This document shows positions 46,659 through 59,342 of a DNA stretch of 64,000 nt, one piece after another. The DNA lies in assembly GCF_023101765.2 (NCBI RefSeq), contig NC_064237.1, positions 9,581,649 to 9,645,648 of the forward strand. Direction: 5' to 3'. This stretch comes from Spodoptera frugiperda. Lineage: Eukaryota; Arthropoda; Insecta; Lepidoptera; Noctuidae. Every line of letters begins with the position of its first letter. Position 1 is the first letter of the stretch. The notes beneath the pieces were generated by a model that was given only the letters and a program-made list of their open reading frames with translations, had not been told where the DNA came from and ran no database searches. The position numbers and the translations under genes are program-made.

Positions 46659-46928
46659 TAGGCCGGTAAACGAGCAGACGGATCACCTGATGGTACGCAA
46701 TCGCCGCCGCCCATGGACACTTCAAACACCAGAGGCGTTACAAGTGCGTTGCTGACCTTTTGGGGGTTATGGAATCGGGGATTGGGAAAGGGGATGGGAA
46801 GATTGGGAAGGAGGGAAATTGGGCCTTCAGTAACCTTACTCTTATAACGAAACAAACGTCGTTTCTGTGAGGCCGTGGTATCACTCCGGTTGAGCCGGCC
46901 CATACGTGCCGAAGCATGGCTCTCCCAA
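46659..46928 (+). repeat. Repeat B, longest copy
   Basis: Runs from AGGCCGGTAAACGAGCAGAC through CAATCGCCGCCGCCCATGG and GAATCGGGGATTGGGAAAGG to GCCGAAGCATGGCTCTCCCA. The family whose 3' part marks the exon 4 truncation in the GMC pseudogenes. Confidence 0.75.
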
Positions 46929-47190
46929 CTTATAAATATTGTCTATCACTCCTATCCAAGGAAAACTTTTGAAAACAACAATCGGTGCGAATTTCTTATT
47001 ATCTTTAAATAATCCCGTCAATGTTTCGTCATAATAATATAATTGAAATGTAAAAGTGTTTCCACCACCAATTTCCTAGAGAACTATCGTTGGCGTCGAC
47101 TGCAAATGTCAAAGGGGGCGCAGTGTCAAATTGTCAAAACCGCGACGCGTGAGCAAGTCAGTCGAGCGTTAGAATTAATTTCCTGCTGTC

Positions 47191-47226
47191 ATGGCGCCCA
47201 GTGCCGGTTCCGAACTCACCCAGTGT
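47191..47226 (+). CDS. Possible first coding exon, weak
   Basis: In a short CpG-richer patch (GCGACGCGTGAGCAAGTCAG) an ATG in GCTGTCATGGCGCCC opens MAPSAGSELTQC and meets a possible donor TGT|GTAATA. TCAGT upstream could be an initiator. There is no downstream exon I can link, so this may be chance. Confidence 0.2.
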
Positions 47227-48062
47227 GTAATATCGTATTTTATTTTTAATTCTTATTTAGGTAAATTCTACTTTTGTTATGTTAAATGTTGTTCAAGATA
47301 TTTTTGGTCGTTTAACATACTGTTTTTATTGCACTAAACTTTCAATATACAGCAAAAACATATATATTTGTAAGTATCGTTCTGGAGTCTCGTAAATTAA
47401 CTAATGTTGATAATCAACCACGGCTTTAAATAAAATAGTAAAGTAGTAGTATAAATAATTATTTTGAATTTAAGCCAGAATCCCAATACATGTTTGGCTT
47501 TTTAAAAATGCCTCAACCGACATCTGTTTCTAAAAATATCGCATAAATATTTCACCTGCGTCATAGCTTACCATGCAAATATAAAACGATTATTTCTATC
47601 AGCCACTAGAACTTCCAAATGATTCGAAACTATCAAAAACCTTAACTTGAAACACGTGCGACCTCAACTATAATATATACAGTTTGTCAACCCTTCCCAA
47701 ACATATACATTTCGTTCATTATGACCACACAATAACAAAACACTGGCTTGTTGTAGTCCCAGCATTTCCTCAGTTATGCACACTTGATTGTTAGTTTAGG
47801 ACGTATGTATACATATAACACCCACACGTGTAATGGCTTCACATAATGCTATACAAAACCAGTATAAATTAGCTGTCAAATGTGCGGAAAGATCGTACAA
47901 AGTGAGCTCATGCTAAACTGGTTTTTGTAGCTTGATGTGTCATAGGTAGTATGAGATGTTGACTGTACAACGCAAGTTGAACAAGATACCACGTGTTATA
48001 CAATCCTGTATACACCGCAGTCTTTGCTTATCATTAGCTTGCAGACCTAGGTTTTTTTTTTT

Positions 48063-48216
48063 ACCCGGAGCTGCGGACTGCCTAGTGAGTTACCGAGGTT
48101 CCTGTTCGTAAAGAAGGAGTAGTAACGGGATGGTTTTAGTCAGTAAGATTCTGACACTCCCTCTCGCCTCGCCCAAGGCGGGAGAAGCCATTGGTTGATT
48201 TTCCACCATCAAAAAA
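48063..48216 (-). repeat. Repeat C fragment
   Basis: GAGCTGCGGACTGCCTAG and CACTCCCTCTCGCCTCGCCC, inverted. Confidence 0.7.
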
Positions 48217-49052
48217 GAGGACCTAGGTTTTTAACAAGCTTTTTAGCTCAAGCGTAACAAACTATGAGATGAAATCTAAGAATCTGAATTACACTTAAAT
48301 ACTTCTAATTATTGTATCAATATGTCATGAAACTTAGCAATTGTATGTAGATTAGATGAAGGTACAATATTATGGAGCAAGCGTCTGGACTGATGATGAA
48401 ATTGAAAAGTGACTGAGAAGAAACTTTGAAAAACTTATTATATAGGTATATAGCCACAGACTCGAAGGATTGAACCTGACATCTCACACATGGTATTTGA
48501 ACTTCATAAACTTTCACCCTACTTCTGAAGCTCTGGTAATATTAACCACGTAATCTACCCTTGTATTGTATACATAGACTGTATACGTATTACTGTAATG
48601 TATGCAGGATTATTGAAATATCTTCATTTGAATTGAAAATTAGCCACAAACCACGAGATATGCACAATAAGCGATTATTGAGTAAACAAGCCTTGTCTAT
48701 GTTATAAACTGTAGCATAACATCACGCTGAATAGAAAAGCAGAGATAGACAAACACTTGCTAATTATATTGACGCCATTTTAATAGTTATGTTGCGACAT
48801 CACATATGACAAGTGACCAATGACAAAAGTCGCACGATCGACGAACAAATCAAAAGATGACGTCATAAATCGTACTTCGCACATGCGAGTAATAATGGAT
48901 AGAAAATCCCAACGAACAACTGTAGCGCAGAAAGCCTGCTATCACCTCGCTTGATCGAAGCATCCTGTTTCTTAGGGAACCTTACTCACTGCTCCCTTAT
49001 GTTATCACTTAATTATAAAACCACTATGAGCAAATCAGTAGGTACTCCTCTT

Positions 49053-49250
49053 AGCCATCAGATCACCACAGATGGGGTCCAATAGGGTTGATGCCTGATC
49101 CATAGCAGCGGATTACCTAATCGGTTTACCGGGGCTCCGACTCGAAAAACAAGGGTAGGAACGGGCTGGTTTTTAGTCAGTAAGAGTCTGACACTTCCTC
49201 TCGCCTTACCCAAGGCGGGCGAAGTCATTGGATGATACACCTCAAAAACA
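49053..49250 (-). repeat. Repeat C copy
   Basis: CATCAGATCACCACAGATGG, GGTTTACCGGGGCTCCGACT and GGCGAAGTCATTGGATGAT, inverted. Confidence 0.7.
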
Positions 49251-49545
49251 AAAAGGTACTCCTCAAACTTTCAAATCCTAATAATTATTTTATTCCAGAT
49301 TTCTAACCTGGGATCCAACAGTCACACTTGCGATCAACATTTATTTAAGTTTATGAATAAAAACTCCATTGAAGAATAAGTAAAAAAGAAACCGTTTTTC
49401 TTCATATAAAAGTTTTCTCTTCCCTTGTAACTTGTACTTGAATAGTTTATGGCTAAAAACTTTGCGGTAGGATAAAAATGAACACTTGTTACCCCTCGAA
49501 CCTAACTACTAAAACATTGGACCTACTATTGAGTTTATACTCACA

Positions 49546-50920
49546 CTAGCTTTTGCCCGCACTTCGTTCGCGTGGAATAGTTACTTCCGGCAAATTTTTG
49601 GTTTTAACCACATAGTTCCCGATCTCGCGGGATCTCTTCAAAAATGAGATGTGGAAGATATTCCAGGGAACTCTTACAATCAACTTCTGAGCTCTGCGTT
49701 TGAATTTAATAGATGTATACTCACTTCATTGAAAAAATAGTTTAAAAACGGACTTAAAAAACTTAAAATAAAGAAATCTACGAATTACGAATTTATAACA
49801 ATTATTAAAAAAGAAACTATATTACGACCTATCCAAAATGCTATAATAACCAATTAAACTAAATGATAAAAGAAATGACTTAAATCTAATCTAAAAAAAA
49901 AAATAGACTTACAATTTTATTCCTACAGTAACTACTAATAATCGATATCAAACTAAACCTCGATAGTTTAACCAAAAAACCAGGAAACCCAACAATACTT
50001 ATTAATTCAAATACAAAAACCAATTTAGAATTACGAAAAGCAGGCAGGACCACTACAGACAAATAATCATACGATTGATAATACACTTTTTCTACGATTA
50101 CCGAAGCGCTCGGGATACCCAACCAAATGAATGTAACGAAACCATAGCGCGATCTATATCCCAACGCCATCTATGAGGATAAAGACAACTTGGATAATAT
50201 TTAAACTGTTCGGGCATTTTCTTTGTACTAAAAGTTTAATTATATTGATATTACATACCTTTTTACTATTTATTTACTTTTTTTCGATGAATTAAAACAA
50301 TAACATGACGAAGTCGTGTAACGATCGACATAGAATTATCTATACTCCGTTAGAGCATTTTCTTTATATTGATATTATTTTTTTCATACCTTTTTACTAT
50401 TTATTTACTTTTTTTCGATAAATTAAAACAATAACATGAACCGAAGTCGTGTAACGATCGACATAGAATTATTTATAAATAATTTATTTCTTATTTTTAT
50501 TTTTTGATTTTTGAAATAAAAATATATCTATGTCCTTTCTAAGGTTCTAAACTATATCTGTACCAAATTTCAACCAAATCCGTCAAATAGTTGCGGAGAT
50601 TAATGGTATAAGCATAGAATGTTCGACGTGATTCTTTAATTTGACATAACTTTTTTATTTATGAACCGATTGACATGAAACAAACACTAAATGTAAATTT
50701 AAGCATCCCACAATATATTCGTGAAAACCGCATCCAACTCGGATCAGCCGTTTCTGAGATTAGCGCGCACAGACGAACAGACAAACAGACAAACAGACAA
50801 AAAAAAAGTTAATTACATTTTTGGGTTCGACATCGACATAACAATAACCCCTGCTATTTTTTTTATTTTTATTTTCAATGTACAGACAGCACTTTTCTAC
50901 GATTTTATTATATGTATAGA
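49546..50920 (-). mobile_element. Non-autonomous Helitron, minus strand, 1375 bp
   Basis: Same family as 17603-19931. On the minus strand it starts TCTATACATATAATAAAATC (ending at 50920) and ends AAAGCTAG (49546-49549), flanked by A and T. It lacks the long TAAAA array and has three TTTGTCTG units. The 3' hairpin is imperfect (CGCGAACGAAGTGCGG). Internal repeats with TTCATGTTATTGTTTTAATT are present. Confidence 0.9.
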
Positions 50921-52013
50921 TTAACAGTGTTTTTATAACAAGTACGATGCTTCTGTCTTTGGGTCGAATAAAAGAATATCTATTTTTATTTCCGAACCAA
51001 AATGTATACTCATTATGGTAATGATATCAATCATTTCCCAAACAATCTTTCGAAAACAAAATCAATAAATCAAAAACTAATTCCCTACTTATGATTGAAA
51101 TCCACTTAGGGTAAGAGTTCCAATAGCCGGCTGGGATATAAAAAATGCGCTCTCATTACCCTTTCGAGAGACGTAAGCGTCAGGCTGTCAGATAAAGAGT
51201 CCGCTTCGACGTGACGTCAAGCACCCTCCATTTGTTTGGACGGTATCGAGTGGCTCTTGCGACGGACGTCAACTGGGGTCATTACCTACATTTTGAATCA
51301 CTAATCTGGGATATAAATGTCTATTATTTTTGTGAAGTAGAAATCTATTTTTATGTTGTAGTATTGATGATTGACAGATGAAATTGTCATTAAAGATAAA
51401 CGGTACTTGTATTTTATTAAGGAATGTAAGGTGCTACTAAGAGAGAGAAATTCACGAAATTCTTAGGAAAATAGAATAACCCATTTCTTAACAAAGAACT
51501 TTCATTTAAATTATGCAAAAAATAGCATTTCTAGGTAGAATTACACGATCAAGCACCTACTAGAGATCCACTTAATTTTCTCAATCGAAGATTAAAACTC
51601 ATAACATATATTAGCAACTTTTAACATAAGACAGCATATTTTAATACCCAGCCTCTAATAAAGTGGCAATATCACTATCAAGTTCCTCACTTAGTGTTAG
51701 ATTAGAAAACGGTACCACGCTAAGTCCTAAGACTTCCGTAGTTTGTGAAAGAATTTAATTTAAAACATTCCGGAGAGTGTCTTCGAAGTTTCTTGGTTTA
51801 TTGGAGCTCCGAGCATGACTTCGACAATGGCGTCATTTTAAAACATAAGATGAGATTACTTGTGTTAGCATACATACTTCCATATAGTCAGGACTTTGGA
51901 GAAACTGTTAAATATGAGATTTCATCATCAAACTCCTGTTTGGTTGAACACAATATTAGGGTAGAGTATTCAATTTTAAAGTTCATCTTATTTAACATAT
52001 CGTGACATGTAAT

Positions 52014-52261
52014 GTCGTGGTAGCCCGGTGGATTAAGACGCCCGTTCCTCAACGCATGAGAGTGCGGTTCAATACCCAATGTGACTTTTTCCGAGTTATG
52101 TACTCGTATACTTTCTAAGATTATTTAGGCATCACTCACAAACGACGAAGTAAAACATCGTTTGGAAACCGAGGCTTATAATTTCTAATTATAAGTTTGA
52201 AATCACCAACCCGCACTGAGCAAGCGTGGTGATTAATGTGTGAGACTACCCCTTCTCCGTA
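52014..52261 (+). mobile_element. SINE-3 copy
   Basis: tRNA-like head: A-box-like TGGTAGCCCGGTGG and B-box-like GGTTCAATACC. Body AACGACGAAGTAAAACATCG; tail CAACCCGCACTGAGCAAGCG followed by TGGTGATTAA. Directly followed by a repeat C fragment. Confidence 0.6.
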
Positions 52262-52269
52262 TGAGACTT

Positions 52270-52405
52270 CCTAGCAGGTTACCGGGGGCTCCAGGTCGAA
52301 AAGCAGGAGTAGGGACGGGGTGGTATTAGTCAGTAAGACTCTGACACTCCCTCTCGCTTCGCCTAAGGCGCGAGAAGACATTGGATGATTATACCTCCTT
52401 TAAAA
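52270..52405 (-). repeat. Repeat C fragment
   Basis: TAGCAGGTTACCGGGGGCTC and CTGACACTCCCTCTCGCTTC, inverted. Confidence 0.65.
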
Positions 52406-52942
52406 AGAAGTGGTTACCTGCTACTTTAATCAAGTCAAATATTACTTACAAATAATTTTATACTAATTTCTTTAATCCTGCTTGTCAAACAAATCTAGTT
52501 TATTTACTTTCAGTTAAGCCAGTGAGTGTAGCTGACAATTACATCGGGTTGCAGTTCGTATGCACATGCATGGAAGGTTTTCTGTGTAAGCGTTAACAGG
52601 AGGGCGACAGATTAAGCCCCTCACACCCCTCGTCCGGCTGACATGTCAGGGGTGGCTAAGAATTATTTGGACTACTACTTTTATTTTTTTATGTTGTTAC
52701 AAGCCAGCAATTTTCACTGTACTGTTTTGAAAATTAGCTTAATTTGTGAATTGAAAATATAAATGCAAATACTCGTATACGTTGTGTTTTTACTAGCATA
52801 AGCTTGTAACGGTATGCCGTAATTCTAGTTTAAAGAAACAAGAGACGATCGTTATCTCCCGCTTCAGTACTATAAGTTACCATTTGTAACATTAAGAAGC
52901 CTGTAACTGATCTTAAGACATCAGTTATCAACATATGTTATA

Positions 52943-53127
52943 CTAGCTACTTCCGCGCGGTTTCACCCGCTCTACTTGGCTCCTATTGGTCATAGCGTGA
53001 TGTTTTATAGCCTATAGCCTTTTACGCTTTTCTCGATAAATGCACTACCCAACCCAAAAAGAATTATTCAAATCGGACCAGTAGGTCCGGAGATTAGCGT
53101 GTTCAAACAAACGCTTCAGCTTTATAA
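52943..53127 (-). mobile_element. Helitron-type short element
   Basis: On the minus strand it ends GCGGGTGAAACCGCGCGGAA..GTAGCTAG, with CTAG at 52943-52946. A plus-strand relative is at 61695-61858. The 5' border is uncertain. Confidence 0.5.
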
Positions 53128-53297
53128 TCTCTATATATAAAAATCATCAATTGCTGTTCGTTAGTTTCGCTAAAACTCGAGAAGGGCTGGACCGATTTAG
53201 CAAATTTTGGTCTATAGTTATATGTGGAACTCCAAGGAAGGTTTAAAAGGTTAGAACAAAAGGTTTGATGCAGTAGGAAGTTTGCCGGGGCAGCTAG
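53128..53297 (+). mobile_element. Short Helitron-type element
   Basis: Starts TCTCTATATATAAAAATCAT after an A and ends GCCGGGGCAGCTAG followed by T. About 170 bp, non-coding. It directly abuts the inverted element before it. Confidence 0.6.
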
Positions 53298-53327
53298 TAT
53301 TAGTATAGATTCATAACTTATAGACAC

Positions 53328-53655
53328 ATAGAATAGGGTAGATGACTAATTTTTATTTTAATGTCCGTCTTGTAGATTATTTTAAAATATTAGACACGTA
53401 TTTTTTATTTTCTTACGGAAACAAATACTTTCGAAGATATATCCATTTGAAATATCGCGTGACGTCACTTTAGAGTACGTTTTATACTCTATAGTGACGT
53501 AGTTAGCTCCCACTCCTAAACTTTGATTCATTTTATCTAAGTATTGTTATCTTATATGACAAAATAAAAAAATACGTGTCTAATATTTTTTCATTACCTA
53601 ACTGACGGACTAATTACATTTTTAATTTTCATACCCCGTCATCATCCCTATAGAA
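53328..53655 (+). repeat. Repeat D with inverted arms
   Basis: Arms TATTAGACACGTATTTTTTA (53388-53411) and the inverse AAAAAATACGTGTCTAATA (53561-53585), differing by one base in the A/T run. The region between includes CGCGTGACGTCAC. The related copy at 38370-38602 lacks the second arm. Confidence 0.65.
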
Positions 53656-53942
53656 ATAGTATAAAATATCAGTTCAACCCTACCCCGCATGACTTGATCC
53701 GTAGACCATGAAATAGATGCAAGTAACTTCACAATCGGATTGTGACACAGGTGTGCCGGAACGAATAATATCTCCGTACATCGTCCTTGGATTACGGAAC
53801 AAACCGACATGTTATAAAGTTACTATGCAATTTTGGTCTGTGTGTCCATCGTTGACGTATTAGGGTTTAGTCTGTTGTATATTGTTTATTACTGGCGACC
53901 CAAGCTGCGCATAGGTGCAATGGTGATAATATATTATGCATA

Positions 53943-54128
53943 CGCACGGTTGGTGCGGTGGCTGGGCAACTGGCTGCCGCGCACCGTGTAGCGGGTTCGG
54001 TTCTCGCACGGAACAACTCTTTGTGTGAACCACAAATTGTTATTTCGTGTCTGAGTGTGTTTTCTGTGTGAATTTGTTTTTAAACGCATCCACGACACAG
54101 GTTAAAATCCTAGAGTGCGGCAAAGTTT
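53943..54128 (+). mobile_element. SINE-1 copy
   Basis: GGTTGGTGCGGTGGCTGGGC head, B box GGTTCGGTTCTC (one or two changes), and CATCCACGACACAGG near the end. Confidence 0.75.
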
Positions 54129-54449
54129 AAAAAAAATAATAAAAACCGCATTTTTTAATTATAAAAACCGCATCAAAATCCGTTGCGTAATTTTAAAAAT
54201 TTAAGCATGCAAATGGGATATAGGGACAGCGAAAGCGACTTTGTTTTATACTATGTAGTGAAGGATCGACATCAACAGCTGTGACAGTCCCCTGCCGGAG
54301 TTAATGGCCTTTGTAGGTACTGTTGGTTACAAATAAAAATAGGGTCAGATTTTCATTGCAATATTCACTGGTGAAGTTGTAACACTGCACCGATCATAAG
54401 TCAAAACATCACAATTTTCGCTTTTACATTAATTAACATGAACTTGCAG

Positions 54450-54590
54450 GATGAACTCGACACCTATGAAAAGGATTGGCTACAGAAAACTCTGCATAGA
54501 GACGAGTGGAAGGAGGGTAGGGAGGCCTTTGCCCTGCAGTGGGACAACCATGGCTGAAAATAAAATAAATAAATAATAAATAAATAAGTC
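54450..54590 (+). repeat. LINE 3' end
   Basis: Contains AGGGAGGCCTTTGCCCTGCA then GTGGGACAACCATGGCTGAA and a (AAATAAAT)n tail, the common 3' end of a moth LINE family. Clade not decided. Confidence 0.55.
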
Positions 54591-55054
54591 AACATAACAT
54601 AGCTACAAAATAACAACAAGAAACAGTTTCATCTCACCAAAAAAATATATACAAGAAACTCAAAACTAACTGAGAAACAGGGTCTAGAATAATTTAAAAC
54701 TAAAGTATTGTAGCTACAAACGTTACACTCTGAAAACAACGCATTCACCATGATGTAGGAAACGAGCGAGTTAAACTAAGGGCCGTTTATACAGGGTGCG
54801 CAAAATTTACGCACCGTTTGACGTCCGCTACCTGTTTATAAAATATTAAATTCGCCTCAGGTGATTTAGAAATGAAGCACCCACACGGTGTTGTCAGGTT
54901 GGAAATTTTCCACTTATCTGTGGTAATTTTTACAAGCTATTTAGAAATTGGAGGTGAAATTAAGGAACATTACTTTAGTCATATAATACTACATAATATT
55001 CCTTCAGTCTTGTGTAGATCAACTTGTGTAGAACTACAATTTTAAGGTAATCTT

Positions 55055-55145
55055 CTTCATATAAGCCATAAGAAGTCCACTGCTGAACATAGGCCTCTCC
55101 CAATGACTTCCAGATGGACCGGTTGGAAGCGACCTGCATTTTGAG
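55055..55145. repeat. LINE-related fragment
   Basis: AGAAGTCCACTGCTGAACATAGGCCTC motif, shared with the short LINE-related stretch in the GMC units (~9893). Confidence 0.45.
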
Positions 55146-57378
55146 GTCATACTTAACTATAATTAAGAAAAGCTCTACTAGTTTTGAGTCACAGATTCTC
55201 ATGATGAAGAGTCCCTCTCTGACTAGTAAAGCTTATATCCATTAATTTACACGAATTTTAGTGAATTTTGCATGTTATTATATAATAATGTTCTCCACCA
55301 ATTACTATGAAAACAGGCATAATAAATATAAATAAAGCGCACTTCGGGGCTTCTATTAGATTCCTGTTTTTGTTACAAACAGTTTCATGCAAATTTCAGT
55401 TGACTGTTCTTCTAGCATTTCCTACAACGGCATATTAGTTTCTTGCCGGAAAACCTTGCCATGCCAAGTTACTCCTGTTGTTTACGATAATAGAAATCGC
55501 CAGTGCAGCGTCTGGCCTGGCCAGCTGCCTCGTTGCACTACGACATACCTTATAAACGTTAGAAAAACCTATTATGAAAAATCTGCTTTTATTATATGTG
55601 GTAGTACAATCATTACGCTTCTTAGACCTATTAGTCAAAGTTGTTCTTTAGTTTATTGCAATGAATATATTCCTATTCTAAAGAGGCGACATATGACATG
55701 ACATGACGAGTGACAGATGACAGAAGTCACACATAGACATATGGGCAGAGCCATATGACGGCAGATAAATCCTAAATCACACATGTGAAGTTTCATGCGA
55801 GTAAACCTGGGTATAAAATCCCGACGATCAACATTAGGGCAGAAAGCCCGCCAAGAAATTATTGAAGAAATAAAACGCAATCATTGAATAAATACTACAT
55901 AGTCGTATAAAATACTTCTAACACCGTAACACAATAAGCTTACTAATTCTAAATATTTGAACATTCACTTAGATCGGACTATTCGGACTAGCGCAAACGG
56001 TGTTATATCGAACTCACTTCGAACGGTATCTGTTAGCTGATCCCTAACCTGCACAAATAGGTCTGTGATCACAGTAGCAATTATTTGCTTGCCATCTACC
56101 TGAGCCTCACCGTTATTAAAAATAGTATAATATAATATAGTATAATAGGTACATATTTTTTTGGAACTATAAACTGATAGTCTTTATTTAAATGTTACAT
56201 GTTTATTTTCATTTAAGAGACAATAATAAGAAGATCTTATTTCAATAATATCACAAAAAGTAGCGGATTACAATCTTAGAACTACAGATCGCACCAGATT
56301 TACTCTGACAATGAGAACGACAGCCAGGCAGAGTAAGGAAGACAACAAAACCCAATTAAACTACAATTACTTTACTTTTACTCGATAAAGTAGAATTTAA
56401 CCGAAATTCAGATACTCCTAAGTACTTTTCCTCCAGCACTAGTAAATAAAATGTGTGGAGATTTCCTTTCAAAAGCTGGCAACACCGCTTCGCTGTAAAC
56501 GAGGGGAGAAGTGGAGAGTACCTAAGTGCGGCTCGATTGCAGCAATTTTGTTTACAATACTGCTTTGTATACAATATACATGCGAGTAACGGTTTAAACT
56601 ACTCACGATACTTTATGTTAAACTAGATTTCCGCGTAGCAATTAGAATTTTTGCTAGGAAATAACTTGATTCTGTAGGAATTTTGACATAAATTAAAATA
56701 ACCTGTATTTTCTAATTGGTCCAGGTGTTCTGGAACTTTACAATGTACATTGTGTTTCGTCATCATAAGTAATGTAAAGAACGATTATTTTAGGGGTTTT
56801 TCAATTCAATTGTCAATAACCACATAGAAGCCAGAAATTTCAAAATAATCAAACCATATTTGAGGCATTTACAGATCGATATTATGATTCTAAATAAATG
56901 AATTAAGTCTTTGACTGCCAATAGAAAACTGTTGAAGGCAAATCCTCCGCTAACGTCGGTCACCGGTGACCATTACGGCGTTCAATGTGTTAATTATCTT
57001 TGAGGCATTTACAGATTGATACAATGACTATAACCTATGACGCCTGCAACGTAAGCCACCATTTACTTAAAACATAGAGTGCTAATCATACATACACACA
57101 CACACATGCATACAAAGGTACATAGAAATGCATTTGGCAATAATAACCAATTACGTGCGATACAATAAGCTCCACCGACAAAGGTAATTATGATTCGATT
57201 ATCCGTTGGCCACACATTATCAAATTGATCGTTAACTGTTTACATAGTAATCATCACGGTTCATGTACTCCTGATATAGGCTTCCATGTACTTGTAGGTA
57301 TATTGGTTTCCAGCTTCTGATTGCGGCTTAAATAGAGGAGATGCCTGAGGCAAACGATCAGACGAACAGAATTTAAGT

Positions 57379-57533
57379 GTGGGAGAGCTATGCTTCAGCA
57401 CGAATGGGCCGGCTCGATCGGAGTGATATCACGACCTCACAGAAAATCGCGGCTCTGGTGTTTCAAGTGTGGGCGGCGGCGATTGCTTACCATCAGGTCA
57501 TACGTCTGCTCGATAACCGGCGTGTTTCATAAA
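57379..57533 (-). repeat. Repeat B fragment
   Basis: GTGGGAGAGCTATGCTTCAG, CACGAATGGGCCGGCTCGAT and GGCGGCGGCGATTGCTTACC. Confidence 0.65.
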
Positions 57534-57548
57534 AAAGATAATGACTCA

Positions 57549-57905
57549 TGACGGTAAGCAATCAGCGCCGCCCACGGATACTTATAACAACAAAAAGTAA
57601 CAAGTGTGTTGCCACCACTTTTACACGTGGGATAGCTATGCTTCGACACAAATAGGGCCGTCTCGACAAGAGTAAAACCGACAAGAAACAACGTTCAAGT
57701 TGTATTACAAGTGTGAGGAGGCTCAATCCACTCTCCACTTTATCCCCGATTCCCAAATCCCGAATCTTCAAATATGTAACCCAGTAGAAATGCCCATGTA
57801 AGGGCAATGTCCTTGAAACTCCTCTGAAGTTGCAAGGAGACAGACTCGTCTATGGGCGGCACGCAGCACCGATTGCTTACCGTCGCCTCGTAGGTCGTCC
57901 TATCC
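57549..57905. repeat. Rearranged repeat B fragments
   Basis: A short plus-oriented piece (AATCAGCGCCGCCCACGGAT) is followed by minus-oriented pieces (TGGGATAGCTATGCTTCGAC; ATGGGCGGCACGCAGCACCG). Diverged. Confidence 0.5.
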
Positions 57906-58180
57906 CAATAAAAAATCGAAAAGCTTTTATAGACTCTGAAAATAAGCAAGACAACACAACATAGAGAATTAAACACGAAGATAACAATAACAGTTATTTC
58001 TCTAAATATTCAAATGAAGTAGGGACGCGGTTTCTCTAATACGTCCCTGAGGTATCTACTTAACTTTTATTATATCTGTTCTATAAAAGTACTGTTCAAT
58101 GTACATGTACCTAATATTAAACCCATTTTACATTGTAATTGGTGGTAATTGAAAGGTTTTATTTGCTTACTTCCTTCAAT

Positions 58181-58338
58181 GGCACGTTATGTCATTGTAC
58201 AATGTACAATCCACTTTTCAAAATTTATTTTGTAAGTCCCTTGTATTAGGTGGTGAGCCTATTGCTATACCTAGCACATTTCCAGACTCCGTGCTACTAC
58301 TGAGAAATTTTTAAATAGCCGAAAAAACCCAGTAATGC
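58181..58338 (-). repeat. SINE-2 fragment
   Basis: CCAGACTCCGTGCTACTACTG and GGTGAGCCTATTGCTATACC, inverted. Confidence 0.6.
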
Positions 58339-58340
58339 CG

Positions 58341-58400
58341 CAATAATTACGTGCCATAATGTGCACTTCTGCCTACTTCTTCGAGAATAAAAGGCGTGAA
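58341..58400 (+). repeat. SINE-2 3' end, head to head with previous
   Basis: TACGTGCCATAATGTGCACT and TTCGAGAATAAAAGGCGTGA on the plus strand, directly after the inverted fragment. Confidence 0.6.
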
Positions 58401-59197
58401 GATTTAAAAAAAGTTATTCCTTAGTAACGATTTTGTTCCGAAAACAATTGCTAAAAACAGGGTTAAGTAACCATTAAATGACTCTGAGTACCACAGTTAG
58501 ACACAAAATTATCTGATTGTTATAAACTAGACTAGCTAAACTTAAATGTAACATAGATCAGCAAATAGGTAACACAAATCAGAAAACACATACTATGTAA
58601 AAGCAACTGCAATCGATTTTCCGACTCATAACAATGATCTTCCAAACCACTTTACTTCTTAGCAAGCCATTTCCATAAATACCGAGGTATGACAATCAAA
58701 ATATTTCCAAAGCCCCATTATTCCATAGACATACAAAACATAACCGTTACCAAGGGACCTCGCACGATAAAGCATAATGACCCACCTTCACGATACCAAA
58801 AGAATTCAAATACCACTATTTTACTTTGAGAGACAGATAGGTATTGATAAAAATTTCGGCCTCAACGGAATTTTTCCGACATTCCCACAAGATCGGCCGC
58901 AATTACGGGCTTATCTTCTATGTGAATTTTCTGAGCGACTTTAAATAGCCATCATTTTCCCTTGTGGCTTGGCTTAATTCTCTAAAGTAACTGTTACAAA
59001 ACGCGTTACATCTCTGTGTACGTATTTAACTGGTATTTTCTATATACTGTTACTTTGCATAGCACTACAATTACAATGGGGGTTCTTTATACTAATTTTT
59101 CCCATGTATAATACAGGTTCGAGTTGTTTTGTGTTGAAAATATATGTAAATAGAAGTGGCGGAGGTAAGGTTAAGAATCGTGTAGTAGAATTGCTGC

Positions 59198-59342
59198 CTT
59201 CCGGGTCAATGGAGGCGTTTTACTATTTTGCAAGAAATGAATTTTCGAAAAGCCAAAATAAGCCCAGTAATACTTTGCCCGACCCGGGAATGGAACTTGA
59301 GACTCCTTGTCCGGTAGTCGCACTTGCGACCACTCGACCATA
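59198..59342 (-). repeat. SINE-2 head fragment
   Basis: Inverted head: TGCCCGACCCGGGAATGGAA, CCGGTAGTCGCACTTGCGAC, then CACTCGACC. Confidence 0.6.

Noticed and set aside
55387..55701. 104-codon plus-strand frame with an overlapping minus-strand frame
   Set aside because: No domain, signal or splice evidence; composition like its surroundings.
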